NCBI GenBank assembly: GCA_016865505.2 | Contig: AP025252.1 | Location: 4,610,137 to 4,674,136, forward strand | Direction: 5' to 3' | DNA: 64,000 nucleotides | DNA from: Bryobacterales bacterium F-183 | GTDB taxonomy: Bacteria > Acidobacteriota > Terriglobia > Bryobacterales > Bryobacteraceae | Shown: positions 36,463-45,340 of the stretch, piece by piece | How positions within the stretch are numbered: the first letter of the stretch is position 1 | How the letters are laid out: the number at the start of each line of letters is the position of its first letter | Notes under the pieces: generated by a model | The model's input: the letters and a program-made list of their open reading frames with translations, nothing else | Told to the model about the DNA's origin: nothing | Database searches by the model: none | Made by a program: the position numbers and the translations under genes

Positions 36463-37688
36463 TGTTTGATCGCCCGCTTCAACTGACTTTCCGAATCGAG
36501 CAAAAACACCCCGGAAGTCGCGATCTTCTCATTCGGCGACAGCCCACTCAAAATCACCACGCGACCGTCGCGCCGCTCTCCCGTCTGTACATCGCGTGCC
36601 TCAAAGCGCCCGCCATCCTTCGCGACATACACCACCTTGCGGACACCCGAATCGAGCACCGCCTCAGCAGGTACGGTCAACGCCGCCGCAGATGGGACCT
36701 GAAAGTCCACAGCAACAAACATCTCGGGCTTCAAATGCAACCCCGGGTTCGCCGCCTCCAGCCGTACCTTGATCGTCCTCGTCACCGGATCCACTGTCGG
36801 CTGCACAAAGTTCACCCGCGCATTCAAGGTCTTCCCCGGCAAGTACGCCATAGAAACCTTTGCCGTCTGCCCCGGCCGTATCTGGGCGACATCGCTCTCA
36901 AAGATGTCCGCCATGATCCATACGCGATTGAGATCGACGATTGTGTACAGTTCCATATCCGGCGTCGCCTTCTGATGCGGAAACGCCTTGCGATCGGTCA
37001 CGTACCCGCTGTGATGGGCATACAGCGTAAAGAAGCGAATCGGCTCACCCGTGCGCAGAACCTGTTCGATCTGGTCATCGCTCATTTCCCAAAAACGCAA
37101 CCGGCTTTTGGCCGCCTCAAACATCCGTGAACTGGACTCCTGCTGTCCCGCCAGAATCTGCTTCGCCTTCGCAGCCAGCAACAACTCCCGTTGCGACGCC
37201 AGCATCTCCGGACTGTAAATCGTCAATAACGGCTGCCCGCGCTCCACCCATTTGCCCGTGAAGTCGACGTACACATCCTCGATCCAACCCTCCACTCGCG
37301 TATGTACGTGAGTGATAGCCGTCTCGTCGTAGGTCACCTTCCCCTGCGCCTGCAATTGCCGTGCATCGTTGGTCACAGTGGCATACCCGGTCTCCACACC
37401 AATCAGTTGCTGTTGCGACGTATCAATCTGCACTCCTACGCTCGGCGCATCCGCCTTTCGCTCCACCAGCGCCATATTGCAGATAGGACACTTGCCCGGC
37501 TTGTCCGAGTGAATGTGGGGATGCATCGGACAGTAGTAATCGTGCTTCTGCCCGTCAAAGGAAACGATCTTGCCCGCCCCATCGCGTACCACCGCCGGCT
37601 TGCCCTCTTGCACCTGCCGCAGCAAGTACCCAGACCCGAACACGATCATCGCAATCAACCCAAAGAACAACGTCTTCATCAGCTTCAT
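36459..37688 (-). CDS. cusB: Heavy-metal efflux periplasmic adaptor CusB
   Basis: 409 residues. An N-terminal anchor (about 5-23) is followed by a heavy-metal-binding zinc-finger-like domain (YYCPMHPHIHSDKPGKCPIC, residues about 51-70) and by the barrel-sandwich, beta-barrel and membrane-proximal domains of an RND adaptor (QLQAQGKVTYDETAITHVHT and FVQPTVDPVTRTIKVRLEA). It binds metal and couples CusA to CusC in the periplasm. It overlaps both neighbours by 4 bp. Confidence 0.95.
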   Translation of the reverse strand: MKLMKTLFFGLIAMIVFGSGYLLRQVQEGKPAVVRDGAGKIVSFDGQKHDYYCPMHPHIHSDKPGKCPICNMALVERKADAPSVGVQIDTSQQQLIGVETGYATVTNDARQLQAQGKVTYDETAITHVHTRVEGWIEDVYVDFTGKWVERGQPLLTIYSPEMLASQRELLLAAKAKQILAGQQESSSRMFEAAKSRLRFWEMSDDQIEQVLRTGEPIRFFTLYAHHSGYVTDRKAFPHQKATPDMELYTIVDLNRVWIMADIFESDVAQIRPGQTAKVSMAYLPGKTLNARVNFVQPTVDPVTRTIKVRLEAANPGLHLKPEMFVAVDFQVPSAAALTVPAEAVLDSGVRKVVYVAKDGGRFEARDVQTGERRDGRVVILSGLSPNEKIATSGVFLLDSESQLKRAIKQ

Positions 37689-38914
37689 GGGCGTTGCAAC
37701 CTCCCTGTCGCGGCATCTATGCGAACCATTGCCACATGCAGGTTTCGCAACTCTTCCGCGTAATTCACTTCAAACTCCAGCACGGCATTGAAGTTGGTCA
37801 GCACCGATAGAAAGTCGACAGCGCCCGTTTCATAGGAAGCCAGCGATGACTCCAGCGCCAACCCGGCCTGTGGGATCACCGTATTCGAGTACAGCGCCAG
37901 CAACTTGCTCGCCGTCGAAGCTGCCAGAAACTCATCCTGGATCGTCAACCGCACTGCCTGATCCGCCGCCTCGTACGTCCGCCGCGACATCCGCGACGTC
38001 TCGACAGCCTCGGCCACCGCAGGCCTCTGCTTCCGCGCGTAAAACAGCGGCACCGTAACATCCGCCCGCAGCATGTACATCGGGGCCATCGTGCCCATGT
38101 TGAAGTATCCGGCCGACAACGTGTAATCGGGATAGTAATCTTTGCGTGCCAGGTTCACCGCGACCTCTGTTTTCTGCACGGTCTTGCGAGCCTTGGCCAG
38201 AACTGGTGAATACTCATCCGCCGCACGAGCCAGTTCGTCGATCGTATCCGTGAAGGCCACAAAGCGAGGCTCGTCCGCAGCCTCATCCGCAAACGTCCGC
38301 GCCACCAGCGACCCGATCTCCGCCTGCGCCGCGCGACCCTCCTGCTCCAACCGCAACAGCCGCGCCTCCAGCAGACTCAACTGCGTCTGCGCCTTGAACA
38401 GATCCTGCTGCGCCGCCTTACCGACCGTGTACCTCGCCTCGGTCACGCGCAACAGCTGATTCAACAACTCGCGATTCTTCACCAGCACTCGCCGCGCCGC
38501 CTGCGTGTACCCTAGCCGTACATACGCCTGCTTCAACCGCGACAGGACCTCAATCTCCACCGCGCGGAACTCGGCAAGCTCCACCTCGGCCTCTTTGTAC
38601 GCCAAATCTCCGCGCAGCTTCAGCTTTCCCGGCGCAGGCATCGTTTGCGACGCCATCACGCCAATGTTGGCAATCACCTCGCGCCCCAGTCCCGCACCCG
38701 GCACCGGGTACTTCACCGAGTTCGACGCCACCGACACCATCGGATCCGGCAGCGACGACACTTGCGACGGGCGCAACTTTGCCGCCTGCACAGCCTTCTG
38801 CGCGGCCAGCAACGATGGATTCTTCTGTAGGGCCTCCGCGGCCAACTCCTCATACCGCACGCCCGCCGCCAACACGGCAGCAGTCGCCACGGTACACACC
38901 AATGCCAACGGCAT
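37685..38914 (-). CDS. cusC: TolC-family outer-membrane efflux channel CusC
   Basis: 409 residues. A signal peptide is cleaved near residue 17. Two repeats of the outer-membrane efflux fold follow, with long heptad-rich helices (VLVKNRELLNQLLRVTEARY, EAVETSRMSRRTYEAADQAV) and beta strands of a barrel such as DYTLSAGYFNMGTMAP. It completes the CusCBA tripartite pump. It starts 61 bp after the small Cys-rich secreted protein gene. Confidence 0.94.
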   Translation of the reverse strand: MPLALVCTVATAAVLAAGVRYEELAAEALQKNPSLLAAQKAVQAAKLRPSQVSSLPDPMVSVASNSVKYPVPGAGLGREVIANIGVMASQTMPAPGKLKLRGDLAYKEAEVELAEFRAVEIEVLSRLKQAYVRLGYTQAARRVLVKNRELLNQLLRVTEARYTVGKAAQQDLFKAQTQLSLLEARLLRLEQEGRAAQAEIGSLVARTFADEAADEPRFVAFTDTIDELARAADEYSPVLAKARKTVQKTEVAVNLARKDYYPDYTLSAGYFNMGTMAPMYMLRADVTVPLFYARKQRPAVAEAVETSRMSRRTYEAADQAVRLTIQDEFLAASTASKLLALYSNTVIPQAGLALESSLASYETGAVDFLSVLTNFNAVLEFEVNYAEELRNLHVAMVRIDAATGRLQRP

Positions 38915-38975
38915 GGCGCTACCTCCTACTCAAAAACTTGTTTAGTGAAACGAAGGGAAGGAAGGAGAGAAGAGA

Positions 38976-39323
38976 TCAGATACGAAGTACAGACGTGCGA
39001 GGACGCGCGCCGGCACAATGATCAAGAGCTGGTAAAGCAGCAACCTGCTGCCAAACAGGCGGAACCGCGAACGCCACATCAACAACAACCGCAGGCACAT
39101 CCGCGACAGCCGCAACCAGGTCCGACGCGCCAGCCGTAACTTCGTACACGCAAGCGCCAGGATCCACGCAAGCAGGCTTTGCTTCCTGCTTCTGTTGCTT
39201 GTGGCAAGGCGGCAAAGGCTTCTGGCTCGCATCCTCGCGAGGCAGAATCCGGCATTCCGCAAAGCACACGCTGGACCACAGGATTGCGGCCACCAGCATC
39301 AATGCGTGCAGAACTTTGCTCAC
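38976..39323 (-). CDS. Small Cys-rich secreted protein at the head of the cus operon
   Basis: 115 residues from GTG 39323, chosen because it begins a signal peptide (VSKVLHALMLVAAILWSSVCFA); an ATG at 39299 would shorten the signal. The mature part has five Cys (ECRI, PPCH, PACVD, GACVYE, DHCAG), is rich in Lys, Pro and Gln near the front and has a hydrophobic Val/Ala-rich rear half. No known family. Its position as first gene before cusC suggests a metal-binding or sensing role, which is inference. Confidence 0.65.
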   Translation of the reverse strand: MSKVLHALMLVAAILWSSVCFAECRILPREDASQKPLPPCHKQQKQEAKPACVDPGACVYEVTAGASDLVAAVADVPAVVVDVAFAVPPVWQQVAALPALDHCAGARPRTSVLRI

Positions 39324-39354
39324 TGTTTTAATAGATACCACAGGCCACAAAACG

Positions 39355-39642
39355 TCACTTCTTACGAGTGCGATTTTGCTCCTGCCTCTGGTACATCGGC
39401 AGCAATCGCTGTTCGATCCAGGCGTACGCCGCGTCCAGACCCTGCGTCTCAAACACGCGCCCGATCTCCGCCTCCACAGCGTCCGGATTCCCGACGGCCC
39501 CCAAAAAATTGTTCGACGTCATTCGTACCGCCGCCGCGCCGTCAATCGCGCCCGTTTGCCGCAGAATGTACAACCTTGCCCACAAAGTCAGCACCGCGTC
39601 GCCTACCCAGGCATCGCGCAGCAGTTTCGCCCGATGGTCCAC
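39355..39642 (-). CDS. Single-domain RNase III-like protein
   Basis: 95 residues. The segment WVGDAVLTLWARLYIL matches the RNase III signature LGDAVLEL with the metal Asp kept, and DAVEAEIGRVFETQGLDAAYAWIEQRLLP matches the EALIGAIYLDGG helix region with the Asp and Glu kept. The Glu that normally precedes GD (E41 of E. coli RNase III) aligns with Ala. There is no dsRNA-binding domain, as in Mini-RNase III. I infer a divergent RNase III-fold protein, perhaps acting on rRNA. It ends 31 bp upstream of the cus operon start. Confidence 0.7.
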   Translation of the reverse strand: MDHRAKLLRDAWVGDAVLTLWARLYILRQTGAIDGAAAVRMTSNNFLGAVGNPDAVEAEIGRVFETQGLDAAYAWIEQRLLPMYQRQEQNRTRKK

Positions 39643-39698
39643 CGACGCTACTGTAACGCAGACGTCTGGCCGATAGAAATAGAAAGTCTCGAATCGCG

Positions 39699-41306
39699 AT
39701 GCGCCGTTGGTCGTCCAGCCTGACCCTTGCCTGTTGCTGCGTCTGTACGATCCCCCTCTACAGCGGCACCGTTCGCCCCCCCGCGCTCGGCAAGTCCGCC
39801 AACGAAACCACCTGCGCTGTCACCGCACCGGCATCCCGCTTCTCCGTCACGGATTCCGAAGCCTTCGTCGCCTTCCATGCCGACCGCGTCGCAGCCGGCG
39901 AAACGCTACACATCGATTGGGTATCCCCCAATGGCGACATTGAGTCCAGCATCCCGTACGATGGCCTCCCCGCTGCGAACTCTCTCTGCTTCGTCAGCCA
40001 TCTGCCCATCGCCGGCTTCCAACCCGCGGCCAACCCTGGCACCTGGCAGGTTCGCATCTACTGGAACCAGCAACTCGCCCAAACCAAAGTCTTCGTGATT
40101 GCCGGCGAACCGAACACCGGAGTCGCCCGTATCACCAGCGTCAGCCGCAACGGCGCCAACGCGCTCACCCTCGACGGTCGCGCCTTCACCCCCGGCTCTG
40201 TCGTACACATCGCGCAGTTGTCCGGCCGCACCTGGCGCTACATCCACGCCGCGATGCCCACCGACGCCACCGCCACCCGCATCCAAATCGAGATACCCAA
40301 GCTCGCCGTCGGGGAATACCTCGCCGTCATTCGCGACGAGCGTGACCGCGTCTCCAACTCCGCCCGTTTCGTCATCGCCACCCGCGAGTCCTACCGTCTC
40401 CCCCTTCCAGCCGGCGAGCCCTGGATGCTCACCCAGGGTCCGTACGGCGGCTTCTCGCACTACGGCCAAGCGCTCCACGCCTTCGACATCGCTCCCGTAC
40501 GCGGCCGCTGCCTGGTCGCCATGCGCGGAGGAACCGTCCACGCCTACGACCGGGGGATGGTCCAATCGCACGCCTCTCGTACCTTCGGGAACTACATCAC
40601 CATCGACCATGGTGACGGCGAGTATAGTCACTACGCCCACCTCGCCACCGGAACCTTCGTAGTCCGCACCGGCCAGCGCGTCGAGCAAGGACAAGCCCTG
40701 GCCACCGTCGGCAACAGCGGCTACACCTTCCCGATGGGAGGCGGACACCACGTCCACGTGCACGTCACCCGCTCCTTCGGCATTGCCTCGCAAAGCATCC
40801 CGTTCGAGTTTGAGGATCTCCGCGCCAACCCGCGCCACCGCGGCGTCATCATTTCCAGCAACAGTTCCCCGCTCTGCGACTGTGCGCGTCCAGCCTCTCC
40901 GCAGATGGCGGTCCCAGTCCTCACCGCCGCCAGTGCCGCCCCACGCATCGCACCTCGCCCCGGCGCCAGGACCGAGAAAGGAACAGTCCCTTTCTCCGAA
41001 TGGTGGAACACCTTCGTCACCGTACGTCCCGGCTCCCGTACCCTGGAAGTCTCTGTCACCCCCGACGAGGGGTCCGACGTGGACCTCCACCTCGTCAGCC
41101 CCTCCGGCAAGCACTACGGCTGGTACGGCGACACCACCGGTTACTCCGGCCAAACCGCCCCTGTGGAAAACTTCCAGCTCCCCAATCCGGAACCGGGCCG
41201 CTGGCGAGTCTCCGTCCAGGGCGTCCGCAGTTCTGTAGGGCAAGCCACATTCCGTCTCGAGACTTTTGCATCCACCGCTTCGATAGCATCGACCCGCAAC
41301 CGCTGA
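39699..41306 (+). CDS. Secreted M23 metallopeptidase with C-terminal PPC domain
   Basis: 535 residues. A signal peptide (about 1-23) is followed by two beta-rich domains (about 40-130 and 135-225), a LytM/M23 peptidase (about 235-375) and a pre-peptidase C-terminal domain (about 440-525: SRTLEVSVTPDEGSDVDLHL). Zinc-site motifs are HYGQALHAFDIAP, HYAHL and HHVHVHV. M23 enzymes cut peptidoglycan cross-links or act as scaffold activators when residues are lost; here the ligands look complete. It probably acts in the envelope. Confidence 0.88.
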   Translation: MRRWSSSLTLACCCVCTIPLYSGTVRPPALGKSANETTCAVTAPASRFSVTDSEAFVAFHADRVAAGETLHIDWVSPNGDIESSIPYDGLPAANSLCFVSHLPIAGFQPAANPGTWQVRIYWNQQLAQTKVFVIAGEPNTGVARITSVSRNGANALTLDGRAFTPGSVVHIAQLSGRTWRYIHAAMPTDATATRIQIEIPKLAVGEYLAVIRDERDRVSNSARFVIATRESYRLPLPAGEPWMLTQGPYGGFSHYGQALHAFDIAPVRGRCLVAMRGGTVHAYDRGMVQSHASRTFGNYITIDHGDGEYSHYAHLATGTFVVRTGQRVEQGQALATVGNSGYTFPMGGGHHVHVHVTRSFGIASQSIPFEFEDLRANPRHRGVIISSNSSPLCDCARPASPQMAVPVLTAASAAPRIAPRPGARTEKGTVPFSEWWNTFVTVRPGSRTLEVSVTPDEGSDVDLHLVSPSGKHYGWYGDTTGYSGQTAPVENFQLPNPEPGRWRVSVQGVRSSVGQATFRLETFASTASIASTRNR

Positions 41307-41327
41307 CGTGAAACAATAGTGTCTGGA

Positions 41328-42638
41328 ATGATTCAGCGCTATACGCGTCCGGAGATGGGCGCCATCTGGAGTGAACAGAACAAGTACCAGCAGTGGCTCG
41401 AAGTCGAGCTCGCCGCCAGCGAAGCACTCGGCGAAATCGGCGACGTCCCGGCGGATGCCGCCAAACTCCTTCGCCAGCACGCCGCCTTCGATGTCGACCG
41501 CATCAACACCATCGAACGCGAAGTAAAGCACGACGTCATCGCCTTCACCACAGCGGTAGCCGAATCGATGGCCGCCGCCGGCCACCCGGAAGCATCGCGC
41601 TTCTTCCACTACGGCATGACGTCCAACGACGTCGTCGACACCGCGCAGGCGCTGATGACCAAACAGTCGTCCGCGCTGATCGCCAAGGCTGTCGATCAAC
41701 TCCTTACCGTTCTAAAGCGTAGAGCGTTCGAATTCAAGAATACAGTGCAAATCGGCCGTACCCACGGCATCCACGCCGAACCCTATACCTTCGGCCTTAA
41801 GCTGGCCCTTTGGTACGACGAATTGAACCGCGGCGCCAAACGCTTCCAGGCCGCCGCTGAAGAGATGCGTGTGGGCAAGATCTCGGGCGCCGTTGGCACG
41901 TTCGGCCACATCGGACCCGAAGCCGAAGCCGCCATCTGCGCCAAGCTTGGCCTCGAGCCGGCTCCCATCGCTTCTCAGGTCATCTCTCGCGATCGTCACG
42001 CCAACTACATCAATGCATTGGCTTTGATCACCGCGCTGTGCGAAAAGATCGCCATGGAAGTCCGCCACCTCCAGCGCACGGAGGTCCGCGAAGCCGAAGA
42101 ACCCTTCGCCCCCGGCCAAAAAGGCTCATCGGCGATGCCGCACAAGCGCAACCCGGTCACCTCCGAACAGATCTGCGGCCTCGCCCGCGTCGTCCGCTCC
42201 AACGTCCAGGCCGCCTACGAGAACATCTCCCTCTGGCACGAGCGGGATATCTCCCACTCTTCTGTCGAGCGGGTCATTCTCCCGGATTCCACCATCCTCA
42301 CCGACTACATCCTCGCCAAAACCATCTGGCTGGTGGATGGAATGGTCGTCTCGCCAGAGCGCATGCTCCGCAATCTCAACGGCACCAAAGGTCTGGTCTT
42401 TTCCGGCCAAGTCCTTCTGGACCTCGCCGCCGCAGGCATGCTTCGTGAACAGGCTTACAAGACCGTCCAGGCTCATGCCATGCGCTGCTGGCAGCAGGAA
42501 ACCGACTTGTACGACGCTCTGGCCGCCGATCCAGAGGTTGCCAAGTACCTGAATGCGGACCAGTTACGCCAGAGCTTCGCTCTCGACAAGCAGCTTGGAA
42601 ACGTTGACGCCATCTTTGCCCGCGTCTTTAACACCTAA
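41328..42638 (+). CDS. purB: Adenylosuccinate lyase
   Basis: 436 residues from ATG 41328; a GTG at 41319 is possible. It catalyses two steps of purine synthesis. Family motifs are RYTRPEMGAIWSEQNKYQQW at the start, EREVKHDVIAF, FHYGMTSNDVVDTAQA, the GRTHGIHAEP catalytic His, and the superfamily signature KGSSAMPHKRNPV near residue 265. Length and domain order match PurB of Firmicutes/Acidobacteria type. purC lies downstream on the other strand. Confidence 0.97.
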   Translation: MIQRYTRPEMGAIWSEQNKYQQWLEVELAASEALGEIGDVPADAAKLLRQHAAFDVDRINTIEREVKHDVIAFTTAVAESMAAAGHPEASRFFHYGMTSNDVVDTAQALMTKQSSALIAKAVDQLLTVLKRRAFEFKNTVQIGRTHGIHAEPYTFGLKLALWYDELNRGAKRFQAAAEEMRVGKISGAVGTFGHIGPEAEAAICAKLGLEPAPIASQVISRDRHANYINALALITALCEKIAMEVRHLQRTEVREAEEPFAPGQKGSSAMPHKRNPVTSEQICGLARVVRSNVQAAYENISLWHERDISHSSVERVILPDSTILTDYILAKTIWLVDGMVVSPERMLRNLNGTKGLVFSGQVLLDLAAAGMLREQAYKTVQAHAMRCWQQETDLYDALAADPEVAKYLNADQLRQSFALDKQLGNVDAIFARVFNT

Positions 42639-42648
42639 TGTAACCAAT

Positions 42649-42691
42649 AGGTTCTACGCCAAACTGAAACGAGAACCTAACCTAAGGTTCT
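42649..42691. repeat. Three copies of AGGTTCT/AGAACCT after purB
   Basis: AGGTTCT at 42649-42655, its complement AGAACCT at 42672-42678 and AGGTTCT again at 42685-42691. The middle copy can pair with either flank, giving two mutually exclusive stems. The stretch lies in the 174-bp gap between purB and the regulator gene. No T-tract follows, so it is not a simple terminator. Confidence 0.4.
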
Positions 42692-42776
42692 AAGGCCCTT
42701 TGAACCGGCAAACAAAAGTACTGCAGAAAAAGGGGTTTCTTTTCGGACTGTTTCAGGTAAACTACTGGCAGAAGGA

Positions 42777-42802
42777 CGATACACCCTCACTTGGGTGTAT
42801 CG
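42777..42802 (+). promoter_or_regulatory. Perfect 10-bp stem-loop in the leader of the response regulator gene
   Basis: CGATACACCC (42777-42786) and GGGTGTATCG (42793-42802) are perfect complements with a 6-nt loop, ending 10 nt before ATG 42813. It could be an operator or an RNA hairpin covering the ribosome-binding area, where no good Shine-Dalgarno is seen. Confidence 0.45.
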
Positions 42803-42812
42803 GGTTGCGAAT

Positions 42813-43271
42813 ATGAAACGCCACGACACGCCACGCGGGCGTACTACGTTTCGTCCCCTGGCTCCGGACGATCTGGAACTGGCGCGAGTACTCCTGGTGG
42901 ATGACAATCCCGCCGCTCGCCTCACGCTGAAGACCGTTTTGGAAGCCGGTGGCTATGCCGTAGACTCGGCAGCCTCCGCTGCAGAAGCTTTTTCAAAGAT
43001 GGAAGACCACGAGTACGAACTCGTGCTCACCGACATGCAGATGGAGAATCCGGAATCGGGCCTCCAGGTCCTGCGCTACGCCAAGTCGATGGAATATCGG
43101 CCCGCAACTGCAATCCTGACATCTTCTTACGATTCGGATCGTCTCCCTGGCGGCACCAGCTTAATCGAACCTGAGGATCTCCCCAGCCTGTTCGATAAAG
43201 TCGCCGACCTGATCGGGATACGTGCAACACGTAAAGTGAATCGTGAACTTCGGCTAGCCAGCGTGGGCTAG
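42813..43271 (+). CDS. Atypical receiver-domain response regulator
   Basis: 152 residues from ATG 42813; a GTG at 42795 lies inside the stem-loop and is less likely. A basic N-terminal extension (KRHDTPRGRTTFRP) precedes a receiver with acidic pair VVDDNPAA-like LLVDDNPAAR, phospho-Asp in LVLTDMQMENPESG and Ser in ILTSSYDSD. The conserved Lys is replaced: the KP motif reads IEPEDL. Loss of that Lys often alters phosphorylation-driven switching. No output domain is present. The 3' end overlaps gph by 18 bp. Confidence 0.8.
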   Translation: MKRHDTPRGRTTFRPLAPDDLELARVLLVDDNPAARLTLKTVLEAGGYAVDSAASAAEAFSKMEDHEYELVLTDMQMENPESGLQVLRYAKSMEYRPATAILTSSYDSDRLPGGTSLIEPEDLPSLFDKVADLIGIRATRKVNRELRLASVG

Positions 43272-43895
43272 CAACTCCCGCATATCGTCAATCAGAAAAT
43301 CAGGCGCGTCCGTGATGAGAGACTCGGGCTGGAACCCGTACGTCACGCCGCACGCGCCAACTCCCGCATTCCGCGCCGTCCGGATGTCCACATAGCTGTC
43401 GCCCACCATCAATGTGTCGGTGGCGCCAATCCCCGACTCTGCCATCAGCTTCTCGATTCCCATGGGGTGCGGCTTCCGTTCCGCCATGCTATCCCCACCA
43501 TAGGAACGAAAGAAGTGATTCTTGAGATTCAGGCCCTCAACAATCTGATGGGTAATCACTTCTGGCTTGTTGGTGAGCACCGCAAGAGCCTTCCCGCAGG
43601 CGTGCAGTTCATCCAACGCCTCTCGCACACCAGGGTACAGCTTCGTGTGGACCAGCGGATTGGCGTGGTAGTAGTCCAAAAACCGCCGAAGCGCTTCCGC
43701 CACTAGTTCCGCGGGTGCATCGGCTCCCATCGCCTTCTGCATCAAAACCGGTGCCCCATTGCCGACGTAGGATGCGATCGTCTCGGTCGCCAACCCCGGC
43801 AACCCCATCTGGTCCCGAGCCGCGTTCACCGCAGCAACGATGTCCAGCTTGGAATCGATCAGCGTACCGTCCAAGTCAAAAATAAACAATTGCAT
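43254..43895 (-). CDS. gph: Phosphoglycolate phosphatase-like HAD hydrolase
   Basis: 213 residues, HAD class IA with full motif set: FDLDGTLIDS, VLTNKPE, Lys in RKPHPMGIEKL and GDSYVDIRTARNAG. The small helical cap is intact. Length and motifs fit Gph/PgmB-type phosphatases that remove phosphate from 2-phosphoglycolate, though related substrates are possible. It follows cvpA by 6 bp and probably closes the kinase-purC-cvpA-gph operon. Confidence 0.88.
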   Translation of the reverse strand: MQLFIFDLDGTLIDSKLDIVAAVNAARDQMGLPGLATETIASYVGNGAPVLMQKAMGADAPAELVAEALRRFLDYYHANPLVHTKLYPGVREALDELHACGKALAVLTNKPEVITHQIVEGLNLKNHFFRSYGGDSMAERKPHPMGIEKLMAESGIGATDTLMVGDSYVDIRTARNAGVGACGVTYGFQPESLITDAPDFLIDDMRELLAHAG

Positions 43896-43901
43896 GAAGT
43901 C

Positions 43902-44447
43902 TCAGTAGGTTTCCTTTTGCAAGGGAGCGGGTTTGTCGGCGGCAGCACGCTTGAAGTTTTGGTCGAATCGATCTCGTAGATCCCGAGGGGCTACCACGGC
44001 TAGCACCTTTGAAAAACCCAGCGCATAAGGCATGATCTCCGACTTTGCCATCCACTGCGGAGCCGGCGTCGGAGCAAACGCGGTGAGCACCGCGACCATT
44101 CCGGCGACTGCCACAAAACCTCGCGCGAACCCGAGAGCCCCACCGAGTAACCGGTCCAACCAGGAAAGACCAGCCCATTTGAAGACGGCCGACATCAGCC
44201 GCCCGAGCAGCCCACCCAAAATCAGAATAGTGAGGAAGATTACGAGAAAGCCAAGAACCGACGATGCTGCCTTGGACTCAAAGTACTCCGCGAACCACGC
44301 TGCGGGCATCCGGTAGAACCAAAACCCGAGCAGCACCGCAAAGATGCCAGCAGCCAGCCCAACCACGACCCGAGCAAATCCGCTCATCAATCCGGCAATG
44401 GTGGACGCGGCAAGTACCGCAGCTAGCACCCAGTCGAGCGAGGTCAT
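43902..44447 (-). CDS. cvpA: CvpA family membrane protein
   Basis: 181 residues with four membrane segments ([57 protein letters not shown] and [17 protein letters not shown]). The [14 protein letters not shown] motif is the family signature. CvpA proteins affect envelope and purine-linked phenotypes in other bacteria. Here it overlaps purC by 4 bp, matching the frequent CvpA-purine neighbourhood. Confidence 0.9.
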   Translation of the reverse strand: MTSLDWVLAAVLAASTIAGLMSGFARVVVGLAAGIFAVLLGFWFYRMPAAWFAEYFESKAASSVLGFLVIFLTILILGGLLGRLMSAVFKWAGLSWLDRLLGGALGFARGFVAVAGMVAVLTAFAPTPAPQWMAKSEIMPYALGFSKVLAVVAPRDLRDRFDQNFKRAAADKPAPLQKETY

Positions 44448-45340
44448 AAGGTACGGCCAGTCAGCGCGGTATACGCTTCCTTGTACTTCTCAGCCGTCTT
44501 CAACTGCACTTCTTCAGGCAGCGCCGGCGCAGGCGGCTGCTTATTCCAGCGGATGGACTCCAGGTAATCCCGGACGTACTGCTTGTCGTAGGAAGGTTGT
44601 GCGCCACCCGGGGAATACGTAGCCGCCGGCCAGAAGCGTGAGGAGTCTGGCGTCAACACTTCGTCCGCAAGCACCAACTGATCGCCGACGAACCCGAACT
44701 CAAACTTGGTGTCTGCCAGGATGATTCCCTTGGTCGCCGCGTAATCAGATGCGGCTTGGTAGATTGCCAGCGTCAGGTCCCGAAGACGCCCGGCCAACTC
44801 TTCCCCGATCGATTCCACAACCGTGGCAAAAGAGATATTCTCGTCGTGCCCGCTCTGCGCCTTCGACGCCGGCGTAAAGATCGGCTCGGGCAACTTGGCA
44901 CTCTCGACAAGGCCTCCTGGCAGAGCAATGCCGCAGATCGCGCTGGTGGCCTTATAGTCCTTCCACCCCGACCCCGAGATATACCCGCGGGCGACGCACT
45001 CCACGTCCACCATCTTCGCTCGCTTCACAAGCATAGAACGTCCCTCGAGCTGCTCAGCATACGCCCGCAACTTCGCCGGGTACTCGGAAACACTCGCCGT
45101 TAACAGATGATTTGGCGTGATTGAGCGCAGGAAGTCCAACCAGAACAACGTCATCTGGGTCAGGACCTTCCCCTTATCCGGAATCCCCGTTGCCAGGATG
45201 TAGTCAAAAGCCGAGATACGGTCAGTCGTGACAATCAGAAGCGTCTCAGCATCGACCGCGTAAACGTCGCGGACCTTGCCACGAGCATGAAGCTCAAGCT
45301 CCGGCAGTTGGGTTTGGAGAAGCGGTTGGAGAGGAGGCAC
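44444..45340 (-). CDS. purC: Phosphoribosylaminoimidazole-succinocarboxamide synthase
   Basis: 298 residues, the SAICAR synthetase of purine synthesis that joins CAIR and aspartate with ATP. Motifs are [13 protein letters not shown] at the N-terminus, [32 protein letters not shown], and [12 protein letters not shown] and [14 protein letters not shown] near the end. The long form resembles the yeast and actinobacterial type. The start lies inside the 3' end of the sensor kinase gene (47-bp overlap), an unusual coupling of a kinase and a purine gene. Confidence 0.96.
   Translation of the reverse strand: MPPLQPLLQTQLPELELHARGKVRDVYAVDAETLLIVTTDRISAFDYILATGIPDKGKVLTQMTLFWLDFLRSITPNHLLTASVSEYPAKLRAYAEQLEGRSMLVKRAKMVDVECVARGYISGSGWKDYKATSAICGIALPGGLVESAKLPEPIFTPASKAQSGHDENISFATVVESIGEELAGRLRDLTLAIYQAASDYAATKGIILADTKFEFGFVGDQLVLADEVLTPDSSRFWPAATYSPGGAQPSYDKQYVRDYLESIRWNKQPPAPALPEEVQLKTAEKYKEAYTALTGRTL

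Noticed and set aside
39906-41699. 597-codon open frame on the minus strand
   Set aside because: It lies opposite the M23 peptidase and purB genes and is Gly/Asp/Val-rich without motifs, as expected for an antisense shadow in GC-rich DNA.
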